From an uncultured Gemmatimonadota bacterium (GTDB taxonomy: Bacteria; Gemmatimonadota; Gemmatimonadetes; Gemmatimonadales; Gemmatimonadaceae), in assembly GCA_902825965.1 (NCBI GenBank), contig CADEDA010000001.1, positions 205,694 to 242,327 on the forward strand: a stretch of DNA of 36,634 bases, read 5' to 3'. The translations under genes and the position numbers were made by a program. A model generated the notes under the pieces. The model did not search any database, was not told the DNA's origin, and saw only the letters and a list, made by a program, of their open reading frames with translations. Shown here piece by piece: positions 32,678 to 36,634 of the stretch. Positions within the stretch are counted from its first letter, which is position 1; each line of letters opens with the position of its first letter.

Positions 32678-33579
32678 CGGTTCACCGAGGTACGGAACGC
32701 TTCTTCGAGCGAGGACTCGATGGGCGCGACGGCGGCGACCATGGCGCCCCCGGTGATGGCCTCGGCCAGGGCGCGGTTGAGTCCCGGGAGGTCGATCTCG
32801 CACTCGACATGCTCGCCGTCGACGCGCGCGCGATGCAGGAGGCGCGCAAGCACCTCGGCGCCACTAACCACACGGATGCGCCACCGGCGCACGGAGCGCG
32901 CATCCTCACCGTCGCGCCCACGGACGCTGACCACCCGCTGCACCCGCCCGCGGTCGAGGATGGCGACGCGATCGCAGAGCCGCTCGAGTTCGTCGAGGTT
33001 GTGCGAGGCGATGACGATCGCGCGCTCCGGGCGCCGCAACCCGTTCACGATGTCGCGGAAGCGCACGGTCCAGACGGGATCGAGGCCGTGCGTGGGTTCG
33101 TCGAACACCACCATGCGCCGCTCCGCCAGCAACGACGCCGCGAGCCCCACGCGCTGCAGGTTGCCCTTGGAGAGCTGCTTCAGCCGCTTGCGGCGATGTT
33201 CGTCGATCCCCGTGGCCTCGATGACGCGCTCACGCGCGGCCGCGACGGCGCGGGGGGCGATGCCGGCCAGGGTGGCGAGGCGGTCCAGCGCCTCGCTCGT
33301 GCGCCACTGCAGCGGCAGCTGCATGAGCTCCGGCAGGTAGGCGACGCCCTCGCGCTCGACGAACGCGCGCGGGGCCAGCCCGTCGATGCGCAGCGTGCCC
33401 TCGCTCGGCGGCAGCAGGCCGAGGAGCATCGCGATGAGCGTGCTCTTCCCCGCCCCGTTGGGTCCGGCGATGCCGACGACCTCGCCGGCCGCGACGCCGA
33501 GCGAGATCCCGTCGACCGCCCGGACGGGCGTGCCGAGGAGCGAGCGGTACGTCTTCCCGACCTGCGCGAGCTCGATCAG
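32674..33579 (-). CDS. ABC transporter ATP-binding protein, likely CTG start
   Basis: A 301-residue ABC ATPase. Walker A is GPNGAGKST (about 39-47), the signature is LSKGNLQR (about 136-143), Walker B is MVVFDEP (about 156-162) and the switch His is in ASHN (about 193). The C-terminal 80 residues form an extra beta-rich domain. The first in-frame ATG/GTG/TTG is at 33429, beyond Walker A, so it cannot be the start. A CTG at 33579, overlapping the TPR gene's TGA as CTGA, gives the typical N-terminus (M)IELAQVGKTYRSL, with GGA 7 nt upstream. It is coupled to the permease by ATGA. Confidence 0.87.
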   Translation of the reverse strand: MIELAQVGKTYRSLLGTPVRAVDGISLGVAAGEVVGIAGPNGAGKSTLIAMLLGLLPPSEGTLRIDGLAPRAFVEREGVAYLPELMQLPLQWRTSEALDRLATLAGIAPRAVAAARERVIEATGIDEHRRKRLKQLSKGNLQRVGLAASLLAERRMVVFDEPTHGLDPVWTVRFRDIVNGLRRPERAIVIASHNLDELERLCDRVAILDRGRVQRVVSVRGRDGEDARSVRRWRIRVVSGAEVLARLLHRARVDGEHVECEIDLPGLNRALAEAITGGAMVAAVAPIESSLEEAFRTSVNR

Positions 33580-34688
33580 TGGAGGATCCGGAGAAGCCCG
33601 GCGTCCGCGCTGGCGCGCAGGAAGCTCTCGGCGTCGCGCGTGGGGATGAGGATGCCGGTGAGCGCGAACCCGCGCCGCGCCTCCGCCTGCATGAACTCCT
33701 CGAGTGAGCGCGGCTTGGCCCCGCCGGCGGCATCACGCATGCCGCCCACGATCTCCTCCCAGGTGCCGTCGTAGCGGCGACCGTCCCGTCCGACCACGCG
33801 ATGCTGCTGCGGCGTCTGCACCGTCTCCGTGAGGTCGGCGAGCAGCGCCCCGAACAGCTCGAGCTGCTGGCGCGCCTCCTGCTGCGCGTGCTCGTTGGCG
33901 CGCTGCTCGATCTCCTCGAGCATCTCGTCGATCGTGTCGACCACCGGCGCGAGCTCGGCGAGGCGCTCCTCCCAGATCTTGAGCGACGGGTCGTCGTCGC
34001 GGAGCCGGAGGTGCGACTTCTTGAGTTCCATCAGGCGCCAGATGCCGAGCTCGTCCCAGTGGTCCTCGGGCTTGGTGCGATCGAGGTGGAAGAGCGCAGC
34101 CTCGAACTGTTCCTTGTCGTAGAGGAGGTTGCCGAGGTAGATGCGCGCCTCGGCGTGGTCGGCGTCGGCGGCGAGGGCGGCCTTGAGCGTCTCCTGTGCG
34201 GCGTCGTCCTCGCCGAGGCGATGCTGCGCGTAGCCCACCATGGCGATGGCTTCCGCGTGCTCGGGCGCCTGCTGCACGGCGATCTCGAAGTACTCCTTGG
34301 CCTCCGCGATGAGGCCGTCGCGGAAGAGCGCGCGACCGACCTGCAGCATGAGCTCGATGTCGTCGGAATAGCCGAGCTCGAGGATGCGCCGGAAGGTCTT
34401 CATGGCCTGCGGCGTCTGGCCGAAGCGCAGCAGCGTCTCGCCGAGGCCGGCCAGCGCATCCTCATGCTCCGGATCGAGCACCAAGGCCTCCTCGAAGGCG
34501 CGGCGGGCCCAAGCGAACTCGTCGCGGGCGAGGCGCGCATAGCCGACGCCGACATGCAGCTCGACGGCATTGGGATAGAGGCCGAGGCCCTCGCGCAGCA
34601 TGACGAGGGCGTCGTCGTAGTTGCCCTCGTTGTACAGCTGGTGCGCGCGTTCGTCGTACTCTTCGGAACTCAGGAACGGAGTGGCCAT
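33576..34688 (-). CDS. TPR-repeat protein
   Basis: A 370-residue soluble protein. The first 220 residues form about six tetratricopeptide repeats (for example AHQLYNEGNYDDALVMLREG and ALAGLGETLLRFGQTPQAMK), a scaffold for protein contacts. The following acidic coiled-coil-like stretch (about 235-285) and a C-terminal part with GRRYDGTWEEIVGGM are not assigned to a family. The start ATG at 34688 has GGAGG 12 nt upstream, and TTGTTG/TAGCTT 18 bp apart (34725-34754) may be its promoter. It is the first gene of the TPR-ATPase-permease-M16 set. Confidence 0.8.
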   Translation of the reverse strand: MATPFLSSEEYDERAHQLYNEGNYDDALVMLREGLGLYPNAVELHVGVGYARLARDEFAWARRAFEEALVLDPEHEDALAGLGETLLRFGQTPQAMKTFRRILELGYSDDIELMLQVGRALFRDGLIAEAKEYFEIAVQQAPEHAEAIAMVGYAQHRLGEDDAAQETLKAALAADADHAEARIYLGNLLYDKEQFEAALFHLDRTKPEDHWDELGIWRLMELKKSHLRLRDDDPSLKIWEERLAELAPVVDTIDEMLEEIEQRANEHAQQEARQQLELFGALLADLTETVQTPQQHRVVGRDGRRYDGTWEEIVGGMRDAAGGAKPRSLEEFMQAEARRGFALTGILIPTRDAESFLRASADAGLLRILH

Positions 34689-34770
34689 CGGTACGGTCGA
34701 CCTCCGGTCAGTTGGACGATCGGAAAGCTACCATCTGGTACCCGGCTCCAACAACGCCAGTTTCGTGCCG

Positions 34771-35682
34771 TCAGGGGGTGTCCGACAACGCGATCGCGAC
34801 CTGTGCGGCGAGTGTCGCATTTTGCTCCAGCAGGGCGAGATTCGTGCGCAGCGATCGCCCCGCCGTGTGACGTTCGACCGCTCCGAGCAGGAACGGCGTC
34901 AGCGCCGCCCCACGGACGCCGCTCGCGCGGGCGGCCTGTAGCGCCTCCTCGACGGCCTGCTCCACGAGCTCCCGCGGCAGGGCCTCCGCGCTGGGCGGCG
35001 GTTGGACCACCAGGATGGCCCCCGGCCGACGCATCGCGCGGGCGTGACGCAGCAACCCAGCCGCCTCCTGCGGCGACTCGATGCGCGCCGGCACGCGGAG
35101 CCCGGTGGACGCGGTGAAGAACCCGGGGAACTCGTCGCAACGGTAGCCCACGAGCGTGATCCCCAGCGACTCGATGCGCTCGAGCGTGGCCGGCAGGTCG
35201 AGGATGGACTTGGCACCCGCGCAGACGACGACCATGCTGCAGCGCGAGAGCTCGGCGAGGTCGGCGGACTCGTCGAACGCGGGTTCGCGATGCACCCCGC
35301 CGATGCCGCCGGTCGCGAACACCTCGATGCCCGCCGCCGACGCGATCGCGAGCGTGGCGGCGACCGTCGTGGCGCCGTCGGCCCGCCGCAGCGCCGCGAC
35401 CGGGAGGTCGCGGGCACTGACCTTGCCGACACCGTCGCGTGCGAGGAAGCGCTCGAGGTCGGCGCCGTCGAGTCCCGCAGTGAGTCGCCCGCCGACCACC
35501 GCGGTGATGACCGGATGCGCCCCGTGGGCCAGGATCGCGGCGCGCATGCGTGCGTCGGCCTCGCGGTTGGCCGGCACGGGGAGCCCCTGGGCGAGGACGG
35601 AACTCTCGAGGGCGACCAAGGGGCGCGCGGCCTGCCACGCCTGCGCGGCCGCCTCGCCCCAGCGGATGCCTTCCGCAGTCAC
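34771..35682 (-). CDS. psuG: pseudouridine-5'-phosphate glycosidase
   Basis: A 303-residue enzyme that splits pseudouridine 5'-phosphate into uracil and ribose 5-phosphate. Residues matching the known active site of the E. coli enzyme are visible: Glu26 in ALESSVLAQGLP, Lys87 in GVGKVSARDLP, an Asp in ESADLAEL and Lys158 in CAGAKSILDLP. TGGIGGVHRE and GYRCDEFPGFF are also family hallmarks. The start is GTG at 35682, overlapping the serine hydrolase stop as GTGA. The usual partner, pseudouridine kinase (PsuK), is not next to it. Confidence 0.93.
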   Translation of the reverse strand: MTAEGIRWGEAAAQAWQAARPLVALESSVLAQGLPVPANREADARMRAAILAHGAHPVITAVVGGRLTAGLDGADLERFLARDGVGKVSARDLPVAALRRADGATTVAATLAIASAAGIEVFATGGIGGVHREPAFDESADLAELSRCSMVVVCAGAKSILDLPATLERIESLGITLVGYRCDEFPGFFTASTGLRVPARIESPQEAAGLLRHARAMRRPGAILVVQPPPSAEALPRELVEQAVEEALQAARASGVRGAALTPFLLGAVERHTAGRSLRTNLALLEQNATLAAQVAIALSDTP

Positions 35683-36634
35683 CGCGCGCCGTCGCGGCGC
35701 CAGGTCCGCACGATCGCCTCCCCCATGCGCCCCATGAGCAGCTGGGCCTCGTTGTCGATCACCCAGCGTGTGTCCGCGGCGTCGCGCGTGAAGACGCAGG
35801 CGACCACGCGGTCGGGCAGCGTCCACAGGCTGCACTCGGTGCGGACGCCGTCGTCCGCGCCGGTCTTGTGCGGGGCCCGCAGGTCGGCGACGAAGCGCTG
35901 GAGCATCTGTCCGTCCTCGTTGTGGGCGAGGATCTCGAGCATGGTGGAGTCGGCGCGCGGGTTCACGGCGCTGCCGCGGGCGAGGCGCGCGAAGAGCCCG
36001 GCCATCTCGTGCGGTGTGGAGACGCCGAGGCCGTACTTGGCCGAGGAGTCGGGCGCGAGCGAGGAGAGGGCGCGCAGGAAGCTCTTGTGATGCACGCGGG
36101 TGCGCGGGAACCCGAGCGTGTCCATACGCGCCCACACGCGGCGGATGGCGATGCGGTCGAGCAGGAGGTTCGTCGCCGTGTTGTCGCTGATCGTCGTCAT
36201 CAGCCAGGCCGCATCGTGCACCGTGATCTCGGCGCCATCGTGCAGGAACTGCAACTGCCCGGCACCGCCGACCTTGTCGATGTGCAGGACGGTCAGGCGG
36301 TCGTCGAGGCGGATCTGGCCGCGCTCGACGAGTGCGAAGAGCGTCACGAGCACGGGGACCTTCACCAGCGATGCCGTGGGGAACGGCTCATCCCCGCGCC
36401 GCGAGAGGCGCTGCCCGGTCTCGAGGTTGTGGACCGCGTACCCGACCACGCCGCGGAAGCCGGCGGCAAGCGAGTCGAGCGTGCGTTGCAGCGCTGCGGG
36501 CGCGGCTGTCGGTGGGGCGGCAGGCGCAGCCGCCGGTGGCGACGATTGGGCCGCCGCGGGCGCGGCCGTGAGCGCCGCTGTGAGCGCCGCTGTGAGCGCC
36601 GCTGTGAGCGCCGCTGTGAGCGCCGCTGTGAGCG
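35679..36634 (-). CDS. serine hydrolase of the class A beta-lactamase fold (5' end outside window)
   Basis: The frame stays open to the right edge, so the start is missing; 318 codons are visible. Penicilloyl-serine transferase motifs are present: SLVK (Ser-x-x-Lys) in PTASLVKVPVL, SDN in TTISDNTATN and KTG in APHKTGADDG. The Glu-containing omega-loop position of true class A beta-lactamases is not clear, so it may be a beta-lactamase relative with another substrate. Before the catalytic domain lies an Ala/Pro/Thr-rich stretch, and upstream of that a repeated Leu-Thr-Ala-Ala segment that looks like an expanded signal-peptide core. Export to the periplasm is likely. It overlaps psuG by GTGA. 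Confidence 0.8.
   Translation of the reverse strand, partial: LTAALTAALTAALTAALTAALTAAPAAAQSSPPAAAPAAPPTAAPAALQRTLDSLAAGFRGVVGYAVHNLETGQRLSRRGDEPFPTASLVKVPVLVTLFALVERGQIRLDDRLTVLHIDKVGGAGQLQFLHDGAEITVHDAAWLMTTISDNTATNLLLDRIAIRRVWARMDTLGFPRTRVHHKSFLRALSSLAPDSSAKYGLGVSTPHEMAGLFARLARGSAVNPRADSTMLEILAHNEDGQMLQRFVADLRAPHKTGADDGVRTECSLWTLPDRVVACVFTRDAADTRWVIDNEAQLLMGRMGEAIVRTWRRDGAR
36568..36634 (-). repeat. 12-bp tandem repeat, more than five copies, at the right edge
   Basis: Five exact copies of gtgagcgccgct (36568-36627) and part of a sixth reach the window end. On the minus strand they encode Leu-Thr-Ala-Ala repeats in the N-terminal hydrophobic part of the serine hydrolase. The copy number cannot be known, because the array continues past the edge. 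Confidence 0.9.

Overview
The window is GC-rich, gene-dense bacterial DNA from a diderm, respiring organism. The evidence is LptF/LptG and MCE-type lipid transport genes, an outer-membrane TonB-dependent receptor ending in a C-terminal Phe, CcmABCD cytochrome c maturation and a heme O synthase. The overall style (an Oar-like receptor with a carboxypeptidase-regulatory domain, many M28 and M16 peptidases, four-helix-bundle genes beside GGATGGT heptamer arrays) suggests Gemmatimonadota. That placement is inference from gene content; there is no rRNA gene here to test it. No tRNA, CRISPR array or intact insertion sequence was seen. Layout, left to right: (1) 1-1892, minus strand: start of a PilB/GspE-type ATPase, a ComEA-like DNA-binding protein and a glutaminyl-cyclase-like M28 lipoprotein. 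(2) 2033-6354, plus strand: a tight lptF-lptG-mlaE-mlaD operon for envelope lipid transport, with no ATPase gene. Its last gene ends in a heptamer array, followed by a shortened four-helix-bundle gene. (3) 6838-11537, minus strand: a large TonB-dependent receptor and an amino-acid permease. (4) 11595-12757, plus strand: a COX2-like membrane hairpin protein and ctaB. (5) 12773-14591, minus strand: an M24 peptidase and a V4R-like protein. (6) 14742-16946, plus strand: a small zinc-finger protein, a DUF92 membrane protein, a flavin reductase and a DUF1707/LiaF-like protein. (7) 16951-19752, minus strand: ccmA-ccmB-ccmC-ccmD-ppa. (8) 19863-20630: a STAS-domain gene on the minus strand, preceded by what I read as a GEMM-family (cyclic-di-GMP-I type) riboswitch, then an AT-rich divergent control region shared with the next gene. 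(9) 20631-24589: acetyl-CoA synthetase, a DsbA-like thioredoxin-fold protein, a small conserved-looking protein with a clear terminator, and a secreted or outer-membrane protein with tandem repeats. (10) 24700-29272, plus strand: a cyclic-nucleotide-binding protein ending in a second copy of the heptamer array, an M28 peptidase with an Fn3-like tail, a DUF2461 protein and asparagine synthase. (11) 29296-36634, minus strand: a serine hydrolase (start outside the window) overlapping psuG, then a TPR protein, ABC ATPase, ABC permease and M16 protease as an apparent operon. Three observations stand out. The first is the riboswitch upstream of the lone STAS gene, with a possible hairpin that would hide the gene's ribosome binding site. 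The second is a 44-bp sequence, identical but for one base, that includes the last codons and stop of two unrelated genes and runs into GGATGGT repeats. The third is two genes (DUF92 and the ABC ATPase) whose only sensible start is CTG, overlapping the upstream stop as CTGA.
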